From Bacteroidetes bacterium RIFCSPLOWO2_12_FULL_35_15 (GTDB lineage: Bacteria; Bacteroidota; Bacteroidia; 2-12-FULL-35-15), in the NCBI GenBank assembly GCA_001769385.1, contig MEPB01000056.1, positions 40,089-104,088 on the forward strand: a stretch of DNA of 64,000 nucleotides, read 5' to 3'. A program made the position numbers and the translations under genes. Below are positions 9,664-17,349 of the stretch, in pieces. How positions within the stretch are numbered: the first letter of the stretch is position 1; each line of letters starts with the position of its first letter. The notes under the pieces are model-generated. The model searched no databases. It was not told the DNA's origin and saw nothing but the letters and a program-made list of their open reading frames with translations.

Positions 9664-10281
9664 TTATTTAATAGAAATATCAGAGCCCACAACATTCCCC
9701 TCTGTTCGATTACTCATCTTTTTAACCCGTTTATCAAATTTGTGTTGATGCTCTTCAATGATATCGTCTAAATTGCCATAATTACTTTGAGGTTCAGCTT
9801 CATCGCTATTTTGGTAATCAGATATTGGTTCTGATGAAAAAAGCGGATCAATACCTACCTCTTTAAAGTAAGTTTTGTTTTTTATAATTTCAATTTTGGC
9901 AAGTTTATTTTTTAATTTTTTGATTATAGCTTTTTCTTTTTTGTTTTTTCCTCTATACGAAGAAGCTATTTCCTCCACTACATGAATACTAACTTTTTTC
10001 ATTCGTTCATCAAATGCTGTGTGGTGTTCAGTTACAAAATCAATAAATGAATTAAACGCTGATTCTGAATCTAAAATCTGATTGTCAGTAATATCAAATT
10101 CCATTTCAGAATAATAAGCTGCATCAGTACCAAACTCATCCGTATGTTTTTCAAAAGGAACAAGTTCATTTCTGACAATTTTTTGTAATTCTGTTTTTTC
10201 CTGTTGAGTAATCACTTTATCAACATCTGCAACCGCATATAGCAATTTGCCGAGCTCTGAGTAAAATTCTTTGTAAAGCAT
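9664..10281 (-). CDS. Cytoplasmic helical protein, possibly TerB-like
   Basis: 205 residues, no signal peptide. The N-terminal ~130 residues resemble TerB/DjlA-type helical domains ('FYSELGKLLYAVADVDKVITQQEKTELQKIV', then 'AFNSFIDFVTEHH'), though the acidic metal-site pattern is not clear to me. The C-terminal part is charged and low complexity. I do not recognise a specific family. The promoter carries a tandem box pair and the M50 protease gene follows on the same strand, so a stress role is inferred from context only. Confidence 0.7.
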   Translation of the reverse strand: MLYKEFYSELGKLLYAVADVDKVITQQEKTELQKIVRNELVPFEKHTDEFGTDAAYYSEMEFDITDNQILDSESAFNSFIDFVTEHHTAFDERMKKVSIHVVEEIASSYRGKNKKEKAIIKKLKNKLAKIEIIKNKTYFKEVGIDPLFSSEPISDYQNSDEAEPQSNYGNLDDIIEEHQHKFDKRVKKMSNRTEGNVVGSDISIK

Positions 10282-10354
10282 AATTATATATATTAAAATT
10301 TATATTATTTTGGATGAAATGGTTCTTAACATCCGATCAAAAAATATTTCGCAT

Positions 10355-10420
10355 CTAAGCTATTTAAAGAAAAAATAATTGTACTTGATAAAAATCATAC
10401 TTCAAAATGATATGTGTCAA
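10355..10420 (-). promoter_or_regulatory. Regulon promoter of the 9664-10281 / M50 protease unit
   Basis: Boxes TTGAT-AAAA-ATCAT (10385-10398) and ATGAT-ATGT-GTCAA (10407-10420) start 22 bp apart. On the minus strand TAGCTTAG (10355-10362, one mismatch to TAnnTTTG) lies 22 bp from the nearer box; predicted start near 10350. Confidence 0.68.
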
Positions 10421-10520
10421 AAAAAGATACAAAACTACTAATGCTTAACCCGAACAGATTCTAACAATATAAATTGAGAACAGAAGGTCATTAATGATTA
10501 AAATATAGTAAACAAATTTT

Positions 10521-12281
10521 TTATGAAATGACATTGAATGAAATTTTTGCTTTTGAGGATTTAAATTTTTCTATCTCTGTCCATGGTTTTGTATTTAAAA
10601 TATTATCTTTTGTGCACCACGCTCTTCGGGCAATATCGACTCCAAGTTTCATATAATTAAAATCTTTCAAAGAATGACTATCTGTATTTATAACAAGCTT
10701 AACTCCTGTATCAATAGCAAATTTTGCAAATGCATCATTTAAATCCATCCGATCAGGCTGAGCATTAATTTCTAAAGAAGTTTTTGTGAATTTAGCTGTC
10801 TCAACAATTCTTTCAATATCAATTTTATAAGGCTCACGTTTACCTATTAATCTGCCCGTTGGGTGAGCAATACAATTAACATAAGGATTCTCACAGGCGC
10901 TAATAATACGATCCGTATTATCGATGTTAAAATTGCTGTGAATTGCTGCTGTTACCCGATCAAGCCGGGCAAGTAGTTCATCTGAAAAATCGAGTTTGCC
11001 ATCAGCCAGAATATCGACTTCAATTCCTGATCTGACAAATATTTTTCCTAATTTTTTATTTATGAAATCAATTTCTTTTAACTGTTTGAAAAGCTCTTTT
11101 TCATCCATTCCATTTGCAATCCTGGATGATTTAGAATGATCGGTAATAACAATATAATCATACTGATAATTTTTCTTTATATGTTGAACAATATCCGCAA
11201 TGGAACTTAAGCCATCACTGTATAAACTATGCATTTGCATATCGCCGGCAATATCTTTTAGTTGGATAAGCTCAGGTATCTTATTCTTTTTACTTAATTC
11301 AATCTCCCCCTTATCTTCTCTCATTTCCGGAGGAATAAACTGAAACCCAAGAGTCGAATATATTTCTTCTTCGGTTTTACTTACAATTCGCTTTTTATTT
11401 TCAATTTTAAAAACACCATATTCCGAAATTTTATACCCTTTCTCTTTAGCTATTGTGCGAAGATGAATATTATGTTCCTTAGATCCTGTAAAATATACTA
11501 AAGCGGAACCCCATTCATCCTCATTAACTATTCTTAAATCTGCTTGTCTTTCACTTTCATTAAGAATAATGCTTGCTTTAGTATCACCTTTCGCCAAAAT
11601 TTGTTTTGCCAAAAATGGATCGGTAAAAGTTTTCATAATTTTTTTTCGAAATTTTTCATCACATGAAACCAGAATATCAATATCTCCAATGGTTTCTTTC
11701 CTGCGTCTTAAGCTGCCTGCAAGTTCAATATTTTTTACTTCCGGCATTTCCTTTAATCGCAGTAAAATTTTTTCACCGATCTCTAAAGCATCCCAAAGCA
11801 AAATCCTATCTTCCACTGTTTTGTGAATTTTTAAGCCTTGTAACATTTTTTTCACTTTCGTTTCACCAAAGCCTTTTAGTTTTGCTATTTCGCCATTTTG
11901 TAGTGCCGCAATAACTTTTTCCTTTGTTTTTATATTTAATTCCTCATGAATCCTATTAAGTGATTGTGGACCAAACCCGGTTATTTCCATCATATCCAAT
12001 AATTCATATGGGACATCTTTTTTTAACCTTTCGAATTTCATGATCCTGCCGCTCGTAATATACTCTTCAATTTTTTCAGCGATGCCTTCTCCGATACCAT
12101 TTATTTCGTTTAAGGAATGATTTTTAGAATAAAATAAAATATCTTTTGGTAAAGCACTTATAACTTTTGATGCTTTTTGATAAGCTAAAAAACGGAAACG
12201 TTCAGCAGCACCTTTGTATTTATAAATAGTGGACATTTCATAAAATATCCGTGCTAGTTTTTTATTTTTTTCAAAACTCAT
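10521..12281 (-). CDS. polX: DNA polymerase X family protein with PHP domain (PolX)
   Basis: 586 residues, close to the usual ~570 of bacterial PolX. Residues 1-80 form the 8-kDa HhH domain, followed by more helix-hairpin-helix segments ('INGIGEGIAEKIEEYI', 'ITGFGPQSLNRI', 'LKGFGETKVKKML'). The nucleotidyltransferase motif is present ('AGSLRRRKETIGDIDILV', about 185-202). The C-terminal ~240 residues are a PHP metallo-phosphoesterase/exonuclease domain ('DMQMHSLYSDGLSSIADIV', 'IVITDHS', 'INTDSH'). Family members fill short gaps and process ends in base-excision repair. Divergent from the ferritin-like gene with a shared box pair, so it looks stress-induced here. Confidence 0.93.
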   Translation of the reverse strand: MSFEKNKKLARIFYEMSTIYKYKGAAERFRFLAYQKASKVISALPKDILFYSKNHSLNEINGIGEGIAEKIEEYITSGRIMKFERLKKDVPYELLDMMEITGFGPQSLNRIHEELNIKTKEKVIAALQNGEIAKLKGFGETKVKKMLQGLKIHKTVEDRILLWDALEIGEKILLRLKEMPEVKNIELAGSLRRRKETIGDIDILVSCDEKFRKKIMKTFTDPFLAKQILAKGDTKASIILNESERQADLRIVNEDEWGSALVYFTGSKEHNIHLRTIAKEKGYKISEYGVFKIENKKRIVSKTEEEIYSTLGFQFIPPEMREDKGEIELSKKNKIPELIQLKDIAGDMQMHSLYSDGLSSIADIVQHIKKNYQYDYIVITDHSKSSRIANGMDEKELFKQLKEIDFINKKLGKIFVRSGIEVDILADGKLDFSDELLARLDRVTAAIHSNFNIDNTDRIISACENPYVNCIAHPTGRLIGKREPYKIDIERIVETAKFTKTSLEINAQPDRMDLNDAFAKFAIDTGVKLVINTDSHSLKDFNYMKLGVDIARRAWCTKDNILNTKPWTEIEKFKSSKAKISFNVIS

Positions 12282-12349
12282 CTTTACTAATTACAAAATA
12301 TTTTAGTTTTTGCGATCGCAGAATAAACATTAATGACTCTTAAGGCTAA

Positions 12350-12445
12350 CAAAGCTAAAATGAAAAAAAGCAGTGTCTGCTGATTTCTATCAACTTCAAA
12401 ATTGACTCTCATCATTAAAACTAAAGGTAATCCAACCTAAATTTG
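12350..12445. promoter_or_regulatory. Divergent regulon promoters for polX and the DUF892 gene
   Basis: Boxes CTGAT-TTCT-ATCAA (12380-12393) and TTGAC-TCTC-ATCAT (12402-12415) start 22 bp apart. The leftward -7 box TAGCTTTG (12350-12357, complement) and the rightward -7 box TAAATTTG (12438-12445) both match TAnnTTTG exactly, and each is 22 bp from its nearer box. This is the cleanest symmetric example in the window. Confidence 0.82.
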
Positions 12446-12467
12446 TAAGTAATAAAAATAAATTAAG

Positions 12468-12980
12468 ATGAAAAAATTATATGATTTATCAGGACTTTTT
12501 TTGGAGTATTTAAAAGATATGTATAGTGCCGAGAAACAACAAATTGAATATCTTCCAAAATTTCTTCCAAAATTAGAAAACAACTATTTAAAGAAATTAG
12601 TAGAACAAAATCTGAATGACACTAAAAATCATGAAAAAAGAATCGAAACTATATTTACACTGTTAAAAGACGGTTATCATTTAAGAGAAGATCTGGTAAT
12701 GGAAGAGTTGCTTGGCAGAATAGACAGTCTTTTAAAATACAGTGATAATTGTGAAATTTTAGACGCCAGTTTTATTTCCTCCATGCAAAACATTGTTCAT
12801 TACGAAATTGCTACTTATGGGACTCTAAGATCACTTGCCGCTACATTAAACTATAAAACAGACATTATTGATTTGTTAAAAAAATCATTGGAAGAAGAAA
12901 AATGGTTCGATATTGAATTAACAAAGCTGGCAAGGGAAAATATAAATTTAAAAGCTAAAGGTTTTTTTCTGGAAACATAA
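12468..12980 (+). CDS. DUF892 (YciE/YciF-like) ferritin-like protein
   Basis: 170 residues, four-helix bundle of the DUF892 family. It opens 'LSGLFLEYLKDMYSAEKQQIEYLPKF' and keeps ferritin-type carboxylate/His positions in the helices (E in 'YSAEKQQIEYL', 'TKNHEKRIETIF', 'HYEIATYGTLRSLA', 'LEEEKWFDIELTKLA'). Members of this family bind di-iron centres or are linked to stress responses; catalytic activity is unproven. Cytoplasmic. It is a single gene behind a regulon promoter, with no obvious terminator before the Hsp20 promoter. Confidence 0.88.
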   Translation: MKKLYDLSGLFLEYLKDMYSAEKQQIEYLPKFLPKLENNYLKKLVEQNLNDTKNHEKRIETIFTLLKDGYHLREDLVMEELLGRIDSLLKYSDNCEILDASFISSMQNIVHYEIATYGTLRSLAATLNYKTDIIDLLKKSLEEEKWFDIELTKLARENINLKAKGFFLET

Positions 12981-13082
12981 TATCTTCTTATCCCGCCAAT
13001 TACTTGAAATTATTAGAATTTTTCAATCATTTTTAATTTTTAATAATACATTTTATTGATAGTAAAAGATGATTGATATATC

Positions 13083-13148
13083 TTGAAAAAGATCACTAAA
13101 TTAATTGATTAATATCATTACTGAAATTTAGTGATCAGCATACATTTG
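13083..13148 (+). promoter_or_regulatory. Regulon promoter of the Hsp20 gene
   Basis: Boxes TTGAA-AAAG-ATCAC (13083-13096) and TTGAT-TAAT-ATCAT (13105-13118) start 22 bp apart. The -7 box TACATTTG (13141-13148) begins 22 bp after the second; predicted start near 13153. A separate perfect 12-bp inverted repeat GATCACTAAATT/AATTTAGTGATC (13091-13102 with 13125-13136) surrounds the second box. Confidence 0.8.
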
Positions 13149-13194
13149 ACTCACAAATATTATTTAATTTATTAACAATTAAAAAAATAAAACT

Positions 13195-13653
13195 ATGACA
13201 CTAGCATTAAGAAAAAACAGAAGTATGATTCCATCAGTTATGAGTGACTTATTGGATACAGGTAGATTTTTTACTCCGGATGTATTTGATCTTGACACAG
13301 ATCTATTGAATCTGACGAGTGGTTCAGTTCCATCCGTAAACATTATTGAAAACCCAAGTGATTTTAAAGTGGAACTTGCAGCACCGGGGATGGATAGAAA
13401 AGATTTCAAAATTGAAATTGACAATAACAGCTTAACAATAAGTGGTGAGAAAAAAGAGGAGAGAAAAGAAGATAAAGAAAATTATAGAAGAAGAGAATTT
13501 AGCTATAATGCTTTCAATCGTTCTTTTGATTTGCCGGAAAATGTGATTGCCGACAAAATTGACGCAAAATATGAAAATGGTATTTTACATTTGTCCCTTC
13601 CTAAAAAAGAAGTGACCGTACTTAAACCAAAAAAAGAAATAAAAATTGCATAA
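13195..13653 (+). CDS. Small heat-shock protein, Hsp20 family
   Basis: 152 residues. Alpha-crystallin domain at about 42-140 ('VPSVNIIENPSDFKVELAAPGMDRKDFKIEIDNNSLTISGEK', 'YNAFNRSFDLPENVIADKIDAKYENGILHLSLPK' with the A-x-x-x-N-G-I-L signature). ATP-independent holdase that protects unfolding proteins. The N-terminal arm is short, as in class A bacterial sHsps. Monocistronic, between a strong regulon promoter and a terminator at 13672. Confidence 0.95.
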   Translation: MTLALRKNRSMIPSVMSDLLDTGRFFTPDVFDLDTDLLNLTSGSVPSVNIIENPSDFKVELAAPGMDRKDFKIEIDNNSLTISGEKKEERKEDKENYRRREFSYNAFNRSFDLPENVIADKIDAKYENGILHLSLPKKEVTVLKPKKEIKIA

Positions 13654-13671
13654 ATTAGCTTGCTACTTCGT

Positions 13672-13708
13672 AAAAAATCCCTTTCCAGATCGAGAGGGAT
13701 TTTTTTTT
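13672..13708 (+). terminator. Terminator of the Hsp20 gene
   Basis: Stem ATCCCT/AGGGAT (13677-13682 with 13695-13700) is followed by eight T, 19 nt after the stop codon. Confidence 0.85.
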
Positions 13709-13752
13709 AAATAACTTTAAACTGATATACTCTATTTCTTTTTAATAAATAG

Positions 13753-13919
13753 ACTTTATATAAGGTATAAAACAGTATTTTTTCTAAAAAAAGGTTCATC
13801 CAGAACGTCATTGGGAAGCAATCTCACACCTATCATTGTTTGAGATTGCTTCGACTGAAAAAGTCTCGCAATGACGTTCCAAATAGGCATTCAATTATTT
13901 TAATAAATTAAATGTATAA
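13753..13919. repeat. Dispersed intergenic hairpin repeat, copy 2
   Basis: Well-preserved copy of the 1101-1280 repeat. GAACGTCATTG (13803-13813) pairs with CAATGACGTTC (13869-13879), and GAAGCAATCTCA (13815-13826) pairs with TGAGATTGCTTC (13841-13852), giving a long two-step hairpin. Hairpins reading 'gcaatgacg ... cgtcattg' are common dispersed repeats of Bacteroidota genomes. Confidence 0.8.
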
Positions 13920-13924
13920 AGTTT

Positions 13925-14137
13925 AGAGCCTGTTTAAATTTAATTTTTAATAATTTATAGCACTCCTAAATGGGTTTTTGATGTTCTTTTTTTGTCTTTA
14001 CTATCAATATATAGCTCCTAACGGAGCAAAAATAGTCCCGAGGTACCAGAAATTGGTAGAAAATCAGATTCGTATTACGTTATAGTCCCGTATGGGACGA
14101 CATATAATATATTTTGAAACAAATTTAAACAGGCTCT
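13925..14137. mobile_element. MITE-like element with 17-bp terminal inverted repeats
   Basis: Perfect 17-bp ends AGAGCCTGTTTAAATTT (13925-13941) and its complement (14121-14137) bound a 213-bp non-coding segment. It contains smaller palindromes such as GTCCCGTATGGGAC (14086-14099) and the phrase 'gctcctaacggagc'. No transposase is encoded and I see no clear target duplication. It could be a non-autonomous transposable element or a fold-back repeat. Confidence 0.6.
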
Positions 14138-14168
14138 TAATAATTCAAAATAAATATATAAGTTCATT

Positions 14169-14235
14169 TTGACAAATATCAAACATGTATTTGATTCTAA
14201 TCATTTATTAGAAATAGCTCATCTCAATATATTTG
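14169..14235 (+). promoter_or_regulatory. Regulon promoter of the glycosyltransferase-like gene
   Basis: Boxes TTGAC-AAAT-ATCAA (14169-14182) and TTGAT-TCTA-ATCAT (14191-14204) start 22 bp apart; -7 box TATATTTG (14228-14235) begins 23 bp after the second. Predicted start near 14240. Confidence 0.78.
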
Positions 14236-14310
14236 AGGAAAATATTTACTCTTTAAAAAGTAAAAACAAATACTCATTAACTCTAACATATATTTTTAAA
14301 ACCATTTCCA

Positions 14311-16065
14311 ATGACTGAAAAAAAAGAAATATTATTTGTTACTCCTTTTACTCCGCGGGGCGGGAAAGTGGCTCAATATAGTCAGGAGTTAATTCAAACG
14401 ATGAGAGAAACTTTTGAGGATTCGTTTTCGATAAATGTTTGTGCTCTTGAAAGTGGTAAAATAAGTTATAATTATTCTGATCTGGTAAAATGCAAAATGC
14501 AAACCGGAGAACACAAACAGTATGTACTTACAGCGGAAGACATCAATAAGAACGACCGGATCAATTTAGTTTGTATTCAACATGATTTCAATCTGTTTGG
14601 TGGGGAGTATGGTGAAAATATTCTTTATTTTCTATACACCTTAACAAAACCAATTATTATAACTTTTCATACCGTGTTAGAAAGACCAAAGGTGATTTGC
14701 AAGCAACTTGTTAAAGGAATCGCAACCGTTTCAGAAAAAATAATAGTAATGAATAAATATGATGCAGAAATATTAAAACGAGAATATGAGATACCATCCG
14801 AAAAGATTGCTGTAATACCATTTACAGATCGCTTAGACATCTTTTCAGATAGCAAATCCAACTTAACTTTTTATCAAAACAACCATTTTAATGAAATGCA
14901 AAATTCTGCAATTGCATATGCTAATATGTTTAAAAAAACGTTAAAAGATAAGTTACCATTAAAATATAATTTGAATGAAATTTCTCTGGCGCATATCAAA
15001 AGAATAACCAACAATGCTGGTATATTAAGACATTCGAACTGGTCGCAACCGGATATTAATTCGGGCTATTCTATTGATGATAATGCCCATGCACTTATTG
15101 CATTAACACTTCATTTTGAACTAACAAAAGAAAAAAGTGATCTTACACTTATCAAGATCTATTTAAAATTCATCGAATCCAACCAACGGTCAAATGGAAG
15201 CTTTATAACTAATTTAGATAAATTTGGAAATTCAGTTCCTGATGATTCAGGTGAAGATTATCAAGTATCCACTGCAAGAACAATATGGGCTTTGGGGGAA
15301 TTTATTTCAAGAGGTAATTCATTTAGTTCCGACCTGATAAAAACTGCCGAAAGAGTTATGGAAAAAACGTTTTCCTATATCGAAGATTTTGATTCTCCAA
15401 AAGCAATTGCGTTTTCAATAAAAGGTTTATATCATTACAATCTGACCAGGAAAAGTCCGGAAATAAAACAAATCATTGTTTCACTTGCAAATCATTTGAT
15501 TTCAAAATATCATAAACTAGACAATGTTGATTTTGAATGGTTTGAAGATTCTCTTTCATTTGAAAATTGCGTCCTCCCTGAATCGCTATTGTATGCGTAC
15601 TTAGAGACAGGGAATGAAATATATAAAACAGTTGCAAAAATTTCATTTGACTATTTGTTGTCCATCACAATTGATGAAAATAAAATACAGATCATTTCAA
15701 ATAAATATTTTTATAAAAATGAAAACAATCAACTTATTTTTCATGAATACCCAATAGATGTTTCCTATACAATTTTAGCACTTGATTTGTTTTATGAGGT
15801 ATTTAGTGAAGAAGAATATTGGGAAAAACTGGAAATAGCATTTAGTTGGTTCAATGGAAATAATTACTTATTTAAGGTAATGTACAACCATAATACCGGA
15901 GGCTGCTATGATGAATTAGGAGAAGAGTCGGTAAACCCGGATGAAAGTGCCGAATCAACAGTTACCTATTTAATTGCACGGTTAATTATAGAAAAATACA
16001 TTGGTATTCCGGAAGAAAAAGAAGCTGAAGAATTAGAATTTGAACCTGCTATTTCAGAATATTAA
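14311..16065 (+). CDS. GT4-like glycosyltransferase N-domain fused to a helical-toroid-like domain
   Basis: 584 residues, cytoplasmic. Residues 1-190 match the N-terminal Rossmann half of GT-B/GT4 glycosyltransferases ('ILFVTPFTPRGGKVAQYSQEL', 'VCIQHDFNLFGGEYGENIL', 'PIIITFHTV', 'IIVMNKYDAEIL', 'KIAVIPF'). The nucleotide-sugar-binding C-terminal Rossmann half with its E-x7-E motif is missing. From ~205 to 560 the protein is instead a series of paired helices ('SIDDNAHALIALTLHFEL', 'STARTIWALGEFI', 'SYTILALDLFYEVF') like an (alpha/alpha)6 barrel. It may be a remodelled glycan enzyme or a carbohydrate-binding protein; activity is not established. The DUF4136 lipoprotein gene follows 58 nt later. 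Confidence 0.78.
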   Translation: MTEKKEILFVTPFTPRGGKVAQYSQELIQTMRETFEDSFSINVCALESGKISYNYSDLVKCKMQTGEHKQYVLTAEDINKNDRINLVCIQHDFNLFGGEYGENILYFLYTLTKPIIITFHTVLERPKVICKQLVKGIATVSEKIIVMNKYDAEILKREYEIPSEKIAVIPFTDRLDIFSDSKSNLTFYQNNHFNEMQNSAIAYANMFKKTLKDKLPLKYNLNEISLAHIKRITNNAGILRHSNWSQPDINSGYSIDDNAHALIALTLHFELTKEKSDLTLIKIYLKFIESNQRSNGSFITNLDKFGNSVPDDSGEDYQVSTARTIWALGEFISRGNSFSSDLIKTAERVMEKTFSYIEDFDSPKAIAFSIKGLYHYNLTRKSPEIKQIIVSLANHLISKYHKLDNVDFEWFEDSLSFENCVLPESLLYAYLETGNEIYKTVAKISFDYLLSITIDENKIQIISNKYFYKNENNQLIFHEYPIDVSYTILALDLFYEVFSEEEYWEKLEIAFSWFNGNNYLFKVMYNHNTGGCYDELGEESVNPDESAESTVTYLIARLIIEKYIGIPEEKEAEELEFEPAISEY

Positions 16066-16123
16066 AAGAGAAATTTATTAGCAAATGAAATTATTGAAAT
16101 GGCATTGCTTATTATAATACGTT

Positions 16124-16741
16124 ATGAAAAAAATATTATTATTCTTACTACTGATTATAGTGATTGCATGGGGGTGCAAGATTTCCAATAAAACCTATTC
16201 CGACTCCGACCATGAGATCATTTTTTTACATTATAAAACATTTGCCTGGTTGCCTGATCAAGACACATCAGTAAACAGATATCCGAATAAAATTATTTTA
16301 AATAGCACAAGAAATTATTTCACCTACTGCATGGCTGAAAGAGGCTACAAAGGGGATATTGAGAAACCTGATATTTTTTTAGATATTATAATAACAAAAT
16401 CTACAAAACAAAAAATTGCTACTATAAAAATGTGCAGCAAAACTTCCTGTAATTATTTTTATCTGAACCCCTATTATTATCCTTATCCCAACCCATATTA
16501 TTACGATAAGCCCTGCAATTATGATTACGGAACAGATTACAGCTATGTTTCTAAGGGAAAAGAGTATCCTGAAGGTGCAATTACTCTAAATATTATTGAT
16601 AGAAAAAAAAATAAATTAGTTTGGACCGGGACAACCTGGGGTGACCTATATGATATAAATTATCTTAAAAGCAACCTTCATCCTTCGGTATATCGAATCC
16701 TTGAAAAATTTCCGGTAATGGCAAAAAAGGAAAAAAACTAA
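16124..16741 (+). CDS. DUF4136-type lipoprotein
   Basis: 205 residues with a lipoprotein signal: 'MKKILLFLLLIIVIAWGCKIS', lipid-modified Cys at 18. The body fits DUF4136 envelope lipoproteins: 'KTFAWLPDQD' near the start, 'IEKPDIFLDIIITKS' in the middle and 'EGAITLNIIDRKKNKLVWTGTTWGDLYD' near the end. A Tyr/Pro-rich stretch (about 120-140) is an unusual insertion. Function unknown. It follows the glycosyltransferase-like gene closely without its own box pair, so probably the same transcript, and converges with 16749-17339. Confidence 0.82.
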   Translation: MKKILLFLLLIIVIAWGCKISNKTYSDSDHEIIFLHYKTFAWLPDQDTSVNRYPNKIILNSTRNYFTYCMAERGYKGDIEKPDIFLDIIITKSTKQKIATIKMCSKTSCNYFYLNPYYYPYPNPYYYDKPCNYDYGTDYSYVSKGKEYPEGAITLNIIDRKKNKLVWTGTTWGDLYDINYLKSNLHPSVYRILEKFPVMAKKEKN

Positions 16742-16748
16742 ATTGAAA

Positions 16749-17339
16749 TTAATTACTTACAAAAACGATCTTACTCTTTGCCATTTTTATAAACAGATCA
16801 AGTTCGGATCTTTGAATTCTCAGAGATTTTCTCAGATCATCCAGACCTGTCCAAAGAATGAACCATCCTGCAGGTTCAAGAATAACCAGAATGGTATGCA
16901 TTAAAAAATTTTCGGATTTAAGGAGAGAAATATAACTCGCACCAATCATTAAGACAACACCTGCAAAGACAGATAAAAAACCATTTCTCTTTTGTATCAT
17001 CAGGAGTTCCCGAAAATCATGATAGTTTTTTTTAAGATGAGTGTGTAATCGTTTGATTATTAGATTTTCATTTACATCGCTCCTGGATTTATCAGGAATC
17101 AAAAGGTTTAGATTATTGATCGGAGATTTATTTTCTTTACAAACCTTTTTTAATTCGTAAAGAAAATCATCTGAAATATTTCTTTCTGAATAAGGTCTTG
17201 GATCAAAATCTGAAAAAATATCATCATAACTATCCAGCCAGATACTAATATCACGAAAGTTTTGATTTTTTGTATCCTCCTGAAATTTTTTTGCTTCCGC
17301 ATTCAATTCTGAAATAGTTTCAGCAATGTTATTTTTCAT
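16749..17339 (-). CDS. Membrane protein of unknown function, two transmembrane helices
   Basis: 196 residues from the ATG at 17339; the frame is open to 17534 but that would overlap the upstream gene by about 185 nt. A soluble acidic N-terminal region (~1-125) is followed by a helical hairpin ('FLSVFAGVVLMIGASYISLL' and 'HTILVILEPAGWFILWTGL') and a cytosolic tail with 'DDLRKSLRIQRSELDLFIKMAKSKI'. I do not recognise the family. It starts 10 nt after the esterase-like gene, so the two form an operon. Confidence 0.75.
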   Translation of the reverse strand: MKNNIAETISELNAEAKKFQEDTKNQNFRDISIWLDSYDDIFSDFDPRPYSERNISDDFLYELKKVCKENKSPINNLNLLIPDKSRSDVNENLIIKRLHTHLKKNYHDFRELLMIQKRNGFLSVFAGVVLMIGASYISLLKSENFLMHTILVILEPAGWFILWTGLDDLRKSLRIQRSELDLFIKMAKSKIVFVSN

Positions 17340-17349
17340 AAAAATAAAA

